From: Natronohydrobacter sp.
GTDB lineage: Bacteria > Pseudomonadota > Alphaproteobacteria > Rhodobacterales > Rhodobacteraceae
Direction of reading: 5' to 3'
Length of the DNA: 15,386 nucleotides
Assembly: GCA_007116445.1 (NCBI GenBank)
Contig: SKIM01000031.1
Span: 1-15,386, forward strand
In this document: piece by piece, positions 6,004 through 13,616 of the stretch
Layout: each line of letters opens with the position of its first letter
How positions within the stretch are numbered: the stretch's first letter is position 1
Program-made: the position numbers and the translations under genes
The notes under the pieces: model-generated
Databases searched by the model: none
The model's input: the letters and a program-made list of their open reading frames with translations, nothing else
Told to the model about the DNA's origin: nothing

Positions 6004-6765
6004 TCAAGCCTGCAAAAGCCGGAACAGCGCCGATGCGCCCCAACCGAAAAACAACGCCAGCGCCAGCGCCAGCACGCCATAGAGGAAGGGTTGCTCAAAG
6101 GCCAGATTGGTCAACCAGCGTTCCAGAACAGCTTTCTGCACATCGATGAAGGTCTCGAATTCATCGATCACCTGTCCCTCACGCACCAGAAAAACACGTG
6201 CAGTGTAACGGCCTTCGACGATGTTTTTGGGCAGCGTCAAGCGTGTGCTGAACAGCGTCTCGCGCTGCATGTCAACCAGCCCTTCATGCTGCTGATACAA
6301 CCCTTCGGCCGTGCGCACCCGGATCAGCGCTTCAGTAAAGGTCGCACGGGCCGACGCATCACCCGCACCACGCGCTTCAAAAATCGCAAGCTGGGGCGAG
6401 ATCCTGTATGTCAGATCCGCATCCTGGGACAGGATATCAGCCAGCCCCCTGGTCGTGGCGACTGCATAGAAGCTCGGCGCCGCGCGGATATCCTGCGATT
6501 GCGTATTCACCCAGATCGCGGCCCGTCGCTCCTTGCGCCAGACCACGACCGGCTGCGGCGGCCCCTCGATTGCTATGATGACATCGAGCTCTGAATCCTC
6601 AGGCACCGCTGTCTCGCGCCGGACCGCGCCGAATATCAGAATTTCGGACCCTTCGAAATTCACGGTCAGCGACACGCTGTTTTGGCTCAGCCCCGCGATC
6701 ACCTCTTCGCTGCGAAGCGGGAGGACATTCAGCAGAACAACCATGAATATCGCAAACGAACGCAT
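6004..6765 (-). CDS. TIGR02186 / Alph_Pro_TM family membrane-anchored protein
   Basis: 253 residues. A short N-terminal signal-like segment (about 1-18, charged start MRS, then FAIFMVVLLNVLPL) is followed by a largely beta-type periplasmic region, and a C-terminal membrane helix at about 226-247 (PFLYGVLALALALFFGWGASALF). The domain layout and stretches such as ISPQLAIFEARG, LPKNIVEGRYTARVFLVREGQVI and FIDVQKAVLERWL match the alphaproteobacterial Alph_Pro_TM/TIGR02186 family (recognised by eye). Function is unknown. Members usually lie next to TSUP/TauE-SafE transporters, as here: the start ATG overlaps the stop TGA of the TSUP gene by one base, so the two are translationally coupled. A periplasmic partner or accessory of the exporter is the natural inference. 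It is the last gene of the leftward operon. Confidence 0.82.
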   Translation of the reverse strand: MRSFAIFMVVLLNVLPLRSEEVIAGLSQNSVSLTVNFEGSEILIFGAVRRETAVPEDSELDVIIAIEGPPQPVVVWRKERRAAIWVNTQSQDIRAAPSFYAVATTRGLADILSQDADLTYRISPQLAIFEARGAGDASARATFTEALIRVRTAEGLYQQHEGLVDMQRETLFSTRLTLPKNIVEGRYTARVFLVREGQVIDEFETFIDVQKAVLERWLTNLAFEQPFLYGVLALALALFFGWGASALFRLLQA

Positions 6766-7685
6766 CAGAACCGCCCCGGCACTGTGACCGAATAGATCTC
6801 CGAAGGCGTCCAGAGAAGATCAAATGCAATCTTGCCGCACACCGCGAGCACCAGGAGCGACAAGAGGATCCGCAGCTGCTCGGCGCGCAGCTTCAAGCCA
6901 ACGCGCGTCCCGATCTGCGCACCAACCACACCGCCAATGATCAGGAATGCCGCGAGCATCACATCCACGCTCTGATTGGTGACCGCATGCATCATCGTTG
7001 TGAATGCCGCGACAAAAGTCACCTGAAACAGCGAAGTGCCGATCACGACCTTGGTGGGCATCCCCAGCAGGTAGATCATCGCCGGAACCAGAATGAACCC
7101 GCCCCCCACACCCATGATTGCCGCAAGGATTCCGACCCCCATTCCCACCAGTAGCGGTGGAAAGATCGAGATATACAATCCCGAAGTGCGGAATTTCATC
7201 TTGAACGGAAGGTTATGCACCCAAGTATGCTGGTGTAATTTCCGTTTATTTGCCGCAGGGTTATTGGCACGTCGCAAGGCCCGCAGGCTCTCTTGCAACA
7301 TCAGACCTCCGATGATGCCAAGAAAGATCACATAGGACAGCTGAACGATCAGATCGATCTGACCGAGCGCACTCATCAGATTGAAGAACCAGATGCCGAT
7401 CAGCGAGCCGACAAGACCGCCAATCAGCAACACACTTCCCATCTGCAGATCAACAGTCTTGCGTTTGAGATGCGCCAGCACGCCCGAAATCGAGGAGGCC
7501 ACGACCTGATTAACCCCCGTGGCCACGGCCACCGCCGGCGGCACCCCGATGAAGAACAGAAGCGGTGTGATCAAGAACCCACCGCCGACCCCGAACATCC
7601 CCGAAAGCATCCCAACTCCGCCACCAACGCCCAACAAGGTGAAGGCGTTGACCGAAGTTTCTGCGATGGGCAGATAGACCTGCAT
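6765..7685 (-). CDS. TSUP (TauE/SafE) family transporter, putative sulfite/organosulfur exporter
   Basis: 306 residues, highly hydrophobic, with about eight membrane segments. The family's internal duplication is clear: GMFGVGGGFLITP at 29-41 and MGVGGGFILVPAMIYLLG at 191-208, each followed by a GTS/GVNQ-type segment (ATGVNQVVASSISG and IGTSLFQVTF). A long cytoplasmic loop with many basic residues lies at about 136-165. TSUP proteins move small anions such as sulfite, sulfoacetate or taurine-derived products across the inner membrane; the substrate here is not evident. An AGGT-type Shine-Dalgarno site precedes the ATG by 5 bases. The gene follows the second nucleoside permease by only 36 bp, which contains a GC hairpin without a T-run, so it is probably co-transcribed with the ABC importer. 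Its stop overlaps the TIGR02186 start. Confidence 0.88.
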   Translation of the reverse strand: MQVYLPIAETSVNAFTLLGVGGGVGMLSGMFGVGGGFLITPLLFFIGVPPAVAVATGVNQVVASSISGVLAHLKRKTVDLQMGSVLLIGGLVGSLIGIWFFNLMSALGQIDLIVQLSYVIFLGIIGGLMLQESLRALRRANNPAANKRKLHQHTWVHNLPFKMKFRTSGLYISIFPPLLVGMGVGILAAIMGVGGGFILVPAMIYLLGMPTKVVIGTSLFQVTFVAAFTTMMHAVTNQSVDVMLAAFLIIGGVVGAQIGTRVGLKLRAEQLRILLSLLVLAVCGKIAFDLLWTPSEIYSVTVPGRF

Positions 7686-7721
7686 GAGATACCTGCGGGC
7701 CCGCTCCGGGCCAGTTAGGGG

Positions 7722-8741
7722 TTAGTGTTCCTTGACATAGGCCTGCCCACCCGCACGCGGAGGTATGGCTTTGCCCACGAACCCGGCCAGAATGACAACC
7801 GTAAGGATATAGGGCAAGGCCTGCATCGCCTGAACCGGGATTGCCACACCAAAAACCTGCAAGGACTGAAAGGTGTTGGCTGCAGCCTCCATGAAGGCAA
7901 AGAGCAGCACAGCCCCCATGGCTGGATAAGGCCGCCATTTCGCAAAGATCATCGCCGCAAGTGCGATGAAGCCACGCCCGGCAGTCATGTCGCGCACGAA
8001 ACCCGCAGACAGCCCCGTCGCCAGATAAGCCCCTGCAAGCCCGCACAGCACGCCACAGATGGCTACAGCGCCAAAGCGCAGTGCGGTAACCGAGACGCCC
8101 GCAGTGTCGACCGCCGCCGGGTTTTCACCAACGGCGCGCAAACGCAGCCCGAACCGCGTGCGAAACAGCAAATACCAGGTCAAGGGCACACAAGCGAATG
8201 CGAGATAGACCATCAGCGCATGGCCCGAAAGAACCCCGGAATAGATCGGCCCAAGAAGCGGGACATCGCGCAGCGCCTCGGCAAAGGGCAGATCGAGCCG
8301 CGCCATACGCGCATCGCCCGAGAGCGACGGGGTGCGCCCCCCTTGTCGAAACCAGTTTTGCGCCACGACAACCGTGATCCCGGCGGCGAGGAAATTCAAC
8401 GCCACGCCAGAAATCAGCTGATTGCCGCGGAAGGTGATTGACGCCACACCATGCAACATCGCGAGGACCAGCGAAGCGCCAATCGCCGCGACGACCCCGA
8501 TCCAGACATTTCCGGTCACAAAGGAGATCGCCGCCGCGATGAAGGCGGCAAGCAACATCTTGCCTTCGAGCCCGATATCGAAGACGCCCGCACGCTCTGA
8601 AATCAGCCCAGCCAGACAGGCCAGCAGCAACGGTGTGGCGAGCCGCAGCGTGGAAGAGAAAACCGTCACCCAAGTTTCCGGCCGCGCACCCTGGAGGCAG
8701 GTCTGGGCATCAAAGAACACCTGGCAAAAGGAAAGATCCAT
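7722..8741 (-). CDS. ABC transporter permease, BMP-type nucleoside importer (second permease)
   Basis: 339 residues, with many hydrophobic segments typical of BPD_transp_2 (branched-chain/ribose-type) permeases. The hallmark loop AGVFDIGLEGKML (51-63) and the cytoplasmic RTRFGLRLRAVGENPAAVDTAGV segment (coupling helix region contacting the ATPase) are clear. It belongs to the YufQ/NupQ-like half of BMP-family nucleoside importers (family knowledge). The frame is open far upstream, to 9194 in the permease-one region. The ATG at 8741 is chosen because it gives the family N-terminus (MDLSFCQVFF) and overlaps the upstream permease stop TAA by one base, a typical coupled junction. It pairs with the 365-residue permease to form the membrane channel. 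Confidence 0.92.
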   Translation of the reverse strand: MDLSFCQVFFDAQTCLQGARPETWVTVFSSTLRLATPLLLACLAGLISERAGVFDIGLEGKMLLAAFIAAAISFVTGNVWIGVVAAIGASLVLAMLHGVASITFRGNQLISGVALNFLAAGITVVVAQNWFRQGGRTPSLSGDARMARLDLPFAEALRDVPLLGPIYSGVLSGHALMVYLAFACVPLTWYLLFRTRFGLRLRAVGENPAAVDTAGVSVTALRFGAVAICGVLCGLAGAYLATGLSAGFVRDMTAGRGFIALAAMIFAKWRPYPAMGAVLLFAFMEAAANTFQSLQVFGVAIPVQAMQALPYILTVVILAGFVGKAIPPRAGGQAYVKEH

Positions 8742-9838
8742 TATCGTGCTCCCCGCCAGGCAAAGAGTCGCGTAAGTGGCATGCGCACCATATTGTCCAG
8801 CGCGCCAGTGAACAGGATGACCAAGGCCTGGATTACAATGATCAGATCGCGCGGGATCGAGGTCCAGAGTGCCAGTTCTGCCCCGCCCTGATAGAGAAAT
8901 CCGAACAGCAGTGCAGCCAACACAACGCCGAAGGGATGATTGCGCCCCATCAGCGCGACAGCAATGCCGATGAAGCCCGCGCCTTCGACCGCGTTCAGAA
9001 CCAGCCGTTGCTGCTCGCCCATCACGGAATTGACCGCCATCAACCCGGCCAACCCGCCCGAAATCAGCATGACAATCACCGTGATCCGCACCGGGCTGAT
9101 GCCCGCATATTGCGCCGCCGGCTCTGATTCCCCGAAGGCCCGTATTTCGAAGCCCAGCCGCGTGCGCCACAGCAAGAACCAAACCGCGACACACATCGCC
9201 AGCGCAATCAAAAGCGAGATATTCAGCGGCGGCACTGTCGAGACAGTGATCCCAAGCGGACTCAGGATTTCATGCATGCGCGGAAGGACCGTCTCGGCCG
9301 GAAACCGGGGCGATGCCGGATCCATCATGCCCGCCGGGCGCAAGATATTGACCAGAACATAGCCCAGAAGCGACGCTGCGATGAAGTTGAACATGATCGT
9401 GGTGATCACGATATGGCTGCCGCGCTTGGCCTGAAGATAGCCGGGGATCAGCGCCCAGAGCGCGCCAAAGAGCGCCGCCCCCAAGGACGCGCCCAAAAGC
9501 GCCAGCGACCAATGCGGCCATGGGATATAGAGGCAGACCAGCGCCACCCCCAGCCCCGCGACCAAAGCCTGCCCTTCGCCGCCGATATTGAACAGACGCG
9601 CCTGGAAGGCCACCGCGACCGCGAGTCCCGTGAAAATGAAATTTGTCGCATAATACAGCGTATAGCCCCAGCCATAGGACGAGCCAAATGCCCCTTCGAC
9701 CATAAACTTGATCGCGGCCCATGGGCTTTCGCCAATGGCCCAGATCAGCCCTGCAGACAGCACAAAGGCCAGCGCGACAGAGACCAGAGGGACCAGCGTG
9801 ATATCAGCCCATTCCGGCAGTTTTCTCCCCGCGCTCAT
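8741..9838 (-). CDS. ABC transporter permease, BMP-type nucleoside importer (first permease)
   Basis: 365 residues. A charged N-terminus (MSAGRKLPEW) leads into multiple membrane segments. The BPD_transp_2 signature AFQARLFNIGGEGQALVAGL is at 77-96, and a coupling loop resembling that of the other permease reads TRLGFEIRAFGESEPAAQYAGI. It resembles YufP/NupP-like permeases of purine-nucleoside importers. The start ATG (9836-9838) lies inside the end of the ATPase gene, a 4-base ATGA overlap, and the stop overlaps the next permease start. The strict overlaps imply near-equal production of the three subunits. Confidence 0.92.
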   Translation of the reverse strand: MSAGRKLPEWADITLVPLVSVALAFVLSAGLIWAIGESPWAAIKFMVEGAFGSSYGWGYTLYYATNFIFTGLAVAVAFQARLFNIGGEGQALVAGLGVALVCLYIPWPHWSLALLGASLGAALFGALWALIPGYLQAKRGSHIVITTIMFNFIAASLLGYVLVNILRPAGMMDPASPRFPAETVLPRMHEILSPLGITVSTVPPLNISLLIALAMCVAVWFLLWRTRLGFEIRAFGESEPAAQYAGISPVRITVIVMLISGGLAGLMAVNSVMGEQQRLVLNAVEGAGFIGIAVALMGRNHPFGVVLAALLFGFLYQGGAELALWTSIPRDLIIVIQALVILFTGALDNMVRMPLTRLFAWRGAR

Positions 9839-11400
9839 GCCATACCCGCCATCATCATCCCCAGATCCTGCGCGTTCGTGGCCTCTGGCAGGCGCTCTCC
9901 CATCAAACGGCCGTCAAACATCACAAGGATACGATCGGACAAGGCCATGATCTCGTCGAGTTCAACCGAGACCAGCAGGATCGCCGCCCCGGCATCACGC
10001 AGACGGATCAGCCGCTGGTGGATGAATTCGATCGCGCCGATATCGACCCCGCGTGTCGGCTGGCCCACCAGAAGCAGATCTGGCGTATGTTCGATTTCGC
10101 GCGCGAGGACGATTTTTTGCTGATTGCCCCCGGAAAACCCGCGCGCTTTCAGGTGCGGGTCAGGCGGGCGCACATCGAACGCTGCCATCTTCTCCGCCGT
10201 GTCGCGGATGATCGCGCCAGGGTCCATCTTCCAAGATGACGGATTGTAACTCGCGTCATGGTGATAGCCCAGCGCCGTATTCTCCCAAGCGCGGAAATTC
10301 AACACCAGCCCCCGTTTGTGGCGGTCTTCCGGGACATGCGCGATCCGCGCCGCGCGGCGCGATTGCGCATCGCAACCCTTGCCAGACAGAGGCAAGGGCG
10401 CCCCACGCAGCCATACTGCGCCTTGCGCCGCGCGCAACCCTGCCAACACTTCGAGCAACTCAGATTGCCCATTTCCCGCAACACCTGCAATCCCGACGAT
10501 TTCCCCTGCACGCAAATTGAAATCCAGCCCGCGCAGCCGCTCGACCCCTTGCGAATCCTTCAGCCGCAAGCCTTCCACCCGCAACACTTCAGCACCAGGG
10601 GTTGCAGGGGTTTTATCCACGCGCAACAATACCTTACGCCCCACCATTAATTCAGCCAGTTCGGTCGGGTTCGTTTGCGCTGTCTGCCGCGTCGCGACCA
10701 TTTCACCACGACGAATTACACTAACTTCGTCTGTTATATCCATGATTTCGCGCAATTTATGCGTAATCAAGATGATGGTTTTACCTTGCTCGCGCAAGCC
10801 ACGCAGAATCCGGAACAGATGATCTGCCTCAGCCGGTGTCAGAACGCCGGTCGGCTCATCCAGAATCAGAATATCCGCCTCGCGATAAAGCGCCTTGAGA
10901 ATTTCAACGCGTTGCAAATGACCTACAGAGAGATCTTCGATCAACGCATCAGGATCGACATGCAACTCGAATTCGCGCGCCAGATCCTTCAGCAAGCCGC
11001 GCGCCTTGGCGCGCGCCGGACGCAGAAGTGAGGCACCTTCTGCGCCAAGGATCACATTTTCAAGCACAGTGAAATTCTCAACCAGCTTGAAATGCTGAAA
11101 CACCATCCCGATCCCGGCCTTGATCGCGACGGGACTGCTCGTGATCTCGATACGCTTGCCGTTGATGAATATCTCACCCGCATCAGCCTGATAGAACCCG
11201 TAGAGGATCGACATCAGCGTGGATTTGCCCGCGCCATTTTCGCCGACTATGCCGTGGATCGTACCCGGTCTGACCTTGATCGAGATATTCTTATTGGCCT
11301 GCACTGGCCCGAAAGCCTTTGAAATACCACGCAACTCGATCGCGAGCGGCGGTGAGGCGGCAGTTTCCTGCCGCACCCCATCTGTGTCCTGCTGCATCAT
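9835..11400 (-). CDS. ABC transporter ATP-binding protein with two NBDs (nucleoside/BMP type)
   Basis: 521 residues, with two fused ATPase domains as in RbsA/YufO/NupO-type importers. NBD1 (about 18-255) is complete: Walker A GENGAGKST (53-61), Q-loop FQHFKL, signature LSVGHLQR (157-164), Walker B ILILDEPT (177-184), switch histidine in LITHKL (211-216). NBD2 (about 270-515) is degenerate: the P-loop position reads GVAGNGQSEL (306-315) with Q in place of the lysine, and Walker B reads LLLVGQPTRGVD (442-453) without the usual D-E pair, although its signature FSGGNQQK (422-429) is intact. This asymmetry is normal for the family. Two tandem start codons occur (11400 and 11397). The gene begins 6 bp after the BMP gene stop, with no clear Shine-Dalgarno site, which suggests coupling. 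Confidence 0.94.
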   Translation of the reverse strand: MMQQDTDGVRQETAASPPLAIELRGISKAFGPVQANKNISIKVRPGTIHGIVGENGAGKSTLMSILYGFYQADAGEIFINGKRIEITSSPVAIKAGIGMVFQHFKLVENFTVLENVILGAEGASLLRPARAKARGLLKDLAREFELHVDPDALIEDLSVGHLQRVEILKALYREADILILDEPTGVLTPAEADHLFRILRGLREQGKTIILITHKLREIMDITDEVSVIRRGEMVATRQTAQTNPTELAELMVGRKVLLRVDKTPATPGAEVLRVEGLRLKDSQGVERLRGLDFNLRAGEIVGIAGVAGNGQSELLEVLAGLRAAQGAVWLRGAPLPLSGKGCDAQSRRAARIAHVPEDRHKRGLVLNFRAWENTALGYHHDASYNPSSWKMDPGAIIRDTAEKMAAFDVRPPDPHLKARGFSGGNQQKIVLAREIEHTPDLLLVGQPTRGVDIGAIEFIHQRLIRLRDAGAAILLVSVELDEIMALSDRILVMFDGRLMGERLPEATNAQDLGMMMAGMA

Positions 11401-11406
11401 TTGCGA

Positions 11407-12396
11407 TCAGAAGACCGGGCAAGTGCTGTCTGTGCGGTAATCATGCACGACGATCTCGCCGGCAATGATCGCAGCTTTTGCAGATTCGACGGCTTCCTGC
11501 ATCTGTTCTGTGATCAGATCGGCATTATGCTCGTCCAGCGCATACCCAACACCTCCGGCGGCCAAATCAAGCGTGACGACCCCGGTTTCCATGTCCGGAC
11601 CATCGGTGAACGCATCGAAAACCGCCTGATCTACAAGCTTGAGCATCGAAGTGAGGACCGAGCCGGGATGCAGATGATTCTGATTGCTATCGACGCCGAT
11701 CGATTTCAGTCCGGCATCTTCGGCCGCCTGCAACACGCCCAGCCCCGTGCCCCCGGCCGCAGCGAAGACGATGTCAGAGCCCTGGCTGAATTGCGCCCGC
11801 GCAATTTCACCACCGCGCACCGGATCGTTCCACGCGCTCGGCGTGCTGCCTGTGTAGTTGACGATGACATTGATATCGGGGTTGACCGCCTTGGCGCCCT
11901 GCGCAAAGCCACAGGCAAAGGCGGTGATCAACGGGATTTCCATGCCGCCGACGAAACTCACAGTGCCAGTTTCGGACGCCATCGCGGCCAGCATGCCCAC
12001 CAGATAGCTGCCCTGCTCTTCGGCGAAGACCACAGAACGCACATTCGGCAGATCAACCACAGCGTCGATCAGCACGAATGTCGTGTCGGGAAATTCCGGC
12101 GCGACTTCTTCCAGCGTCGGCGCATTGGCAAAGCCCATCACCACCACCGGATTTGAGCCTGCCTCTGCCAGACGCCGCGCAAACTGGACGCGCTGTGCTT
12201 CCGACGAGATTTCGATATCGCGATATGTTCCTCCAGTCGCCTCGCGCCAGCGCTCCGCGCCGTTAAACGCGGCTTCATTGAAGGACTTGTCGAACTTGCC
12301 CCCCAGATCGAACATCAGCGCCGGGTCGGCATGAGCAAGCGATGCACTCAGCGCAAGGGCAGAAGCTGCAGAAATATAGGGTTGGAAGACGGTCAT
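11407..12396 (-). CDS. BMP-family ABC transporter substrate-binding protein (purine-nucleoside type)
   Basis: 329 residues. The N-terminus 1-23 is signal-peptide-like with an AHA cleavage site before D24, but its n-region has no basic residue, which is unusual. There is no lipobox cysteine, so the protein should be soluble in the periplasm, unlike the lipoprotein BmpA/PnrA of spirochaetes. The BMP/PnrA fold is indicated by MFDLGGKFDKSFNEAAFNG (28-46), ILIDAVVD-like strands, VSFVGGMEIPLI (146-157), AAAGGTGLGVL (212-222) and GVDSNQNHLHPG (234-245). By analogy with PnrA and NupN it binds purine nucleosides; this is inference. The ATG at 12396 is set by AGGAG 7 bases upstream; the longer open frame to 12525 crosses the promoter. 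It is the first gene of the importer operon. Confidence 0.92.
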   Translation of the reverse strand: MTVFQPYISAASALALSASLAHADPALMFDLGGKFDKSFNEAAFNGAERWREATGGTYRDIEISSEAQRVQFARRLAEAGSNPVVVMGFANAPTLEEVAPEFPDTTFVLIDAVVDLPNVRSVVFAEEQGSYLVGMLAAMASETGTVSFVGGMEIPLITAFACGFAQGAKAVNPDINVIVNYTGSTPSAWNDPVRGGEIARAQFSQGSDIVFAAAGGTGLGVLQAAEDAGLKSIGVDSNQNHLHPGSVLTSMLKLVDQAVFDAFTDGPDMETGVVTLDLAAGGVGYALDEHNADLITEQMQEAVESAKAAIIAGEIVVHDYRTDSTCPVF

Positions 12397-12403
12397 GCAG
12401 ATA

Positions 12404-12408
12404 CTCCT
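12404..12408 (-). promoter_or_regulatory. Ribosome binding site of the BMP gene
   Basis: AGGAG on the - strand (CTCCT on +) lies 7 bases before the ATG at 12396. It decides against longer in-frame starts up to 12525. Confidence 0.85.
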
Positions 12409-12462
12409 GTTGGGCCTCTGTCTGTCGCAGAGGTGCGTTACACGGCCTTTGACGCGGCGCGT

Positions 12463-12479
12463 GGTTGACCTGATTAACC
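12463..12479. promoter_or_regulatory. Imperfect inverted repeat over the -10 of the importer operon
   Basis: GGTTGACCTGATTAACC is a 17-bp near-palindrome (6 of 8 pairs match) that contains another TTGACC half-site and covers the candidate -10. Its centre is about 22 bp from that of the perfect repeat, close to two helical turns. Confidence 0.4.
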
Positions 12480-12501
12480 CTTCATTTGACCGGGCGGTCA
12501 A
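12473..12501 (-). promoter_or_regulatory. Candidate sigma-70 promoter of the nucleoside importer operon
   Basis: On the - strand, TTGACC (12501-12496, 5 of 6 matches to the -35) is followed after exactly 17 bp by GTTAAT (12478-12473, 4 of 6 matches to the -10). The start site would be near 12466, giving a leader of about 70 bases before the BMP ATG. Both hexamers lie inside inverted repeats, described separately. Confidence 0.55.
12486..12501. promoter_or_regulatory. Perfect inverted repeat, putative repressor operator over the -35
   Basis: TTGACC-GGGC-GGTCAA is a perfect 6-bp inverted repeat with a 4-bp spacer. Its right half is the -35 of the candidate promoter. Such compact TGACC/GGTCA palindromes are typical of TetR- or GntR-type regulators (general knowledge). 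No regulator gene lies in the window, so the identity is open. Confidence 0.55.
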
Positions 12502-12546
12502 CTGCAAATTATCGTGTCGGTGCAAGACCGCCCTTCGCCGACTGTC

Positions 12547-12975
12547 TCACGACAATGGCGCACGCAAAATCAGCGCATCCACCGGGGCCAGATCGGCAGC
12601 GCGGTAATAGGCTCTGCGCTTGCCTTGCTCGGAAAATCCCAGGTCGCGATAAAGCGCAAGAGCTGCTGAATTGTCCGCAGCCACTTCAAGGAAACAGGAA
12701 ACTGCGCCGCGTTCCCTGACCGCCGCCAGGCCATCGCGCAAGACTGCGCGTGCATGGCCCGAACGACGTGCCGCTGGGGCAGTTGCGAGGGTGAGTAGTT
12801 CGGCCTCATCCAGAACGACACGAAACAGAGCGAAGGCGATCAGTTCTTGCTGCAGCGTGCGCGCGCGCATCAGACAGGTCGGATCGACCAGAAACTCGGC
12901 AAAACTATCTTCAGACCATGGTGGTGGCGATTCAAAGCAGGCTGCATGCAGCTGCGCCAGCATCTCAGGTGTCAT
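12547..12975 (-). CDS. rimI: Ribosomal protein S18-alanine N-acetyltransferase RimI (GNAT)
   Basis: 142 residues, the normal length for RimI. GNAT enzymes of this type move an acetyl group from acetyl-CoA to the N-terminal alanine of ribosomal protein S18. The acetyl-CoA pyrophosphate loop is ARRSGHARAVL (69-79), after the strand LLTLATAP. The C-terminal half has FLEVAADNSAALALYRDLGF (95-114), then KRRAYYR, the RimI-typical tail. An N-terminal PWSEDSFAEFL (19-29) is also characteristic. Its start overlaps the tsaB stop by 4 bases (ATGA). The tsaB-rimI pairing is widespread and strengthens the call over a generic GNAT. Actual acetylation of S18 is inferred. Confidence 0.88.
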   Translation of the reverse strand: MTPEMLAQLHAACFESPPPWSEDSFAEFLVDPTCLMRARTLQQELIAFALFRVVLDEAELLTLATAPAARRSGHARAVLRDGLAAVRERGAVSCFLEVAADNSAALALYRDLGFSEQGKRRAYYRAADLAPVDALILRAPLS

Positions 12976-13616
12976 GTCAGCAATTGCGGGGAGCGGTCAG
13001 ACGGCGGCGCGGCATCGGTCGCGCGCAAATAGAGCGGCGCCGGGCGCGGATGCGTCTGGCTGCGTTGCTCATAGGCGACACGGGCAATGGCCTCGGCTAG
13101 CGGATAGGCAGGACGAACCACCTGCGCACCAGTTTGCGCCGCCCAGAGCTCGGCTGCGCTGCCCACCACCGCGCCAGCGCCGCAAGACTGCGCATCAGAC
13201 AGATGACACAGGCATGGCGGCTCAGGTTCCGGCGAGAATTGCTGCATGTAGACTTCGCCGCGCCGCGCGTCTTCGACCACAGTCAGCGGGCGCGGCAAAC
13301 CCTGCGCACGCGCGGCAAAAAACGACACTCCGATGGCCGGCACAGCCAGGCCAAGCGCCAATCCACGCGCCGCCGCCACTGCGATGCGGGTGCCGGTGAA
13401 ATTCCCCGGCCCGATGCCGACAGCCAGCCGTGACAGGTCAGACCACTTGAGTCCGGCCTGCGCCAGCAATGCATCCAGCATTGGTATCACATGCTCGGCC
13501 TGACCGCGCGCCATATCGGCATGTTGCTGCGCGAGCAATTCATCACCACATAGCAAAGCGGCTGCACAATGCGCGGCCGATGTATCAAAAGCCAGCGTGA
13601 TGTCATCACAGTGCAA
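12972..13616 (-). CDS. tsaB: tRNA threonylcarbamoyladenosine biosynthesis protein TsaB, TTG start
   Basis: 214 residues. TsaB is the non-catalytic ASKHA-fold partner of TsaD; with TsaE they place the threonylcarbamoyl group on A37 of ANN-decoding tRNAs (t6A). The N-terminal strand LAFDTSAAHCAAAL (8-21), the diagnostic GIGPGNFTGTRIA (67-79), DARRGEVYMQ (116-125) and the C-terminal PLYLRATDAAPPSD are all typical. There is no in-frame ATG near the expected N-terminus. The TTG at 13616-13614, preceded by GAGG nine bases upstream, gives the right length (7 residues before LAFDTS). This start lies inside the last codons of the NifU-like gene (11-base overlap), implying coupled translation. The stop overlaps rimI by 4 bases. 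tsaD and tsaE are not in the window. Confidence 0.92.
   Translation of the reverse strand: MHCDDITLAFDTSAAHCAAALLCGDELLAQQHADMARGQAEHVIPMLDALLAQAGLKWSDLSRLAVGIGPGNFTGTRIAVAAARGLALGLAVPAIGVSFFAARAQGLPRPLTVVEDARRGEVYMQQFSPEPEPPCLCHLSDAQSCGAGAVVGSAAELWAAQTGAQVVRPAYPLAEAIARVAYEQRSQTHPRPAPLYLRATDAAPPSDRSPQLLT

Noticed and set aside
6056..6073. Three tandem GCCAGC hexamers as a repeat element
   Set aside because: They encode an alternating Leu-Ala run in the C-terminal membrane helix of the TIGR02186 protein; this is coding composition.
8742..9194. Extension of the second permease frame into the first permease gene
   Set aside because: The extra residues are an out-of-frame shadow of permease one; the ATG at 8741 gives the family N-terminus and a coupled 1-base overlap.
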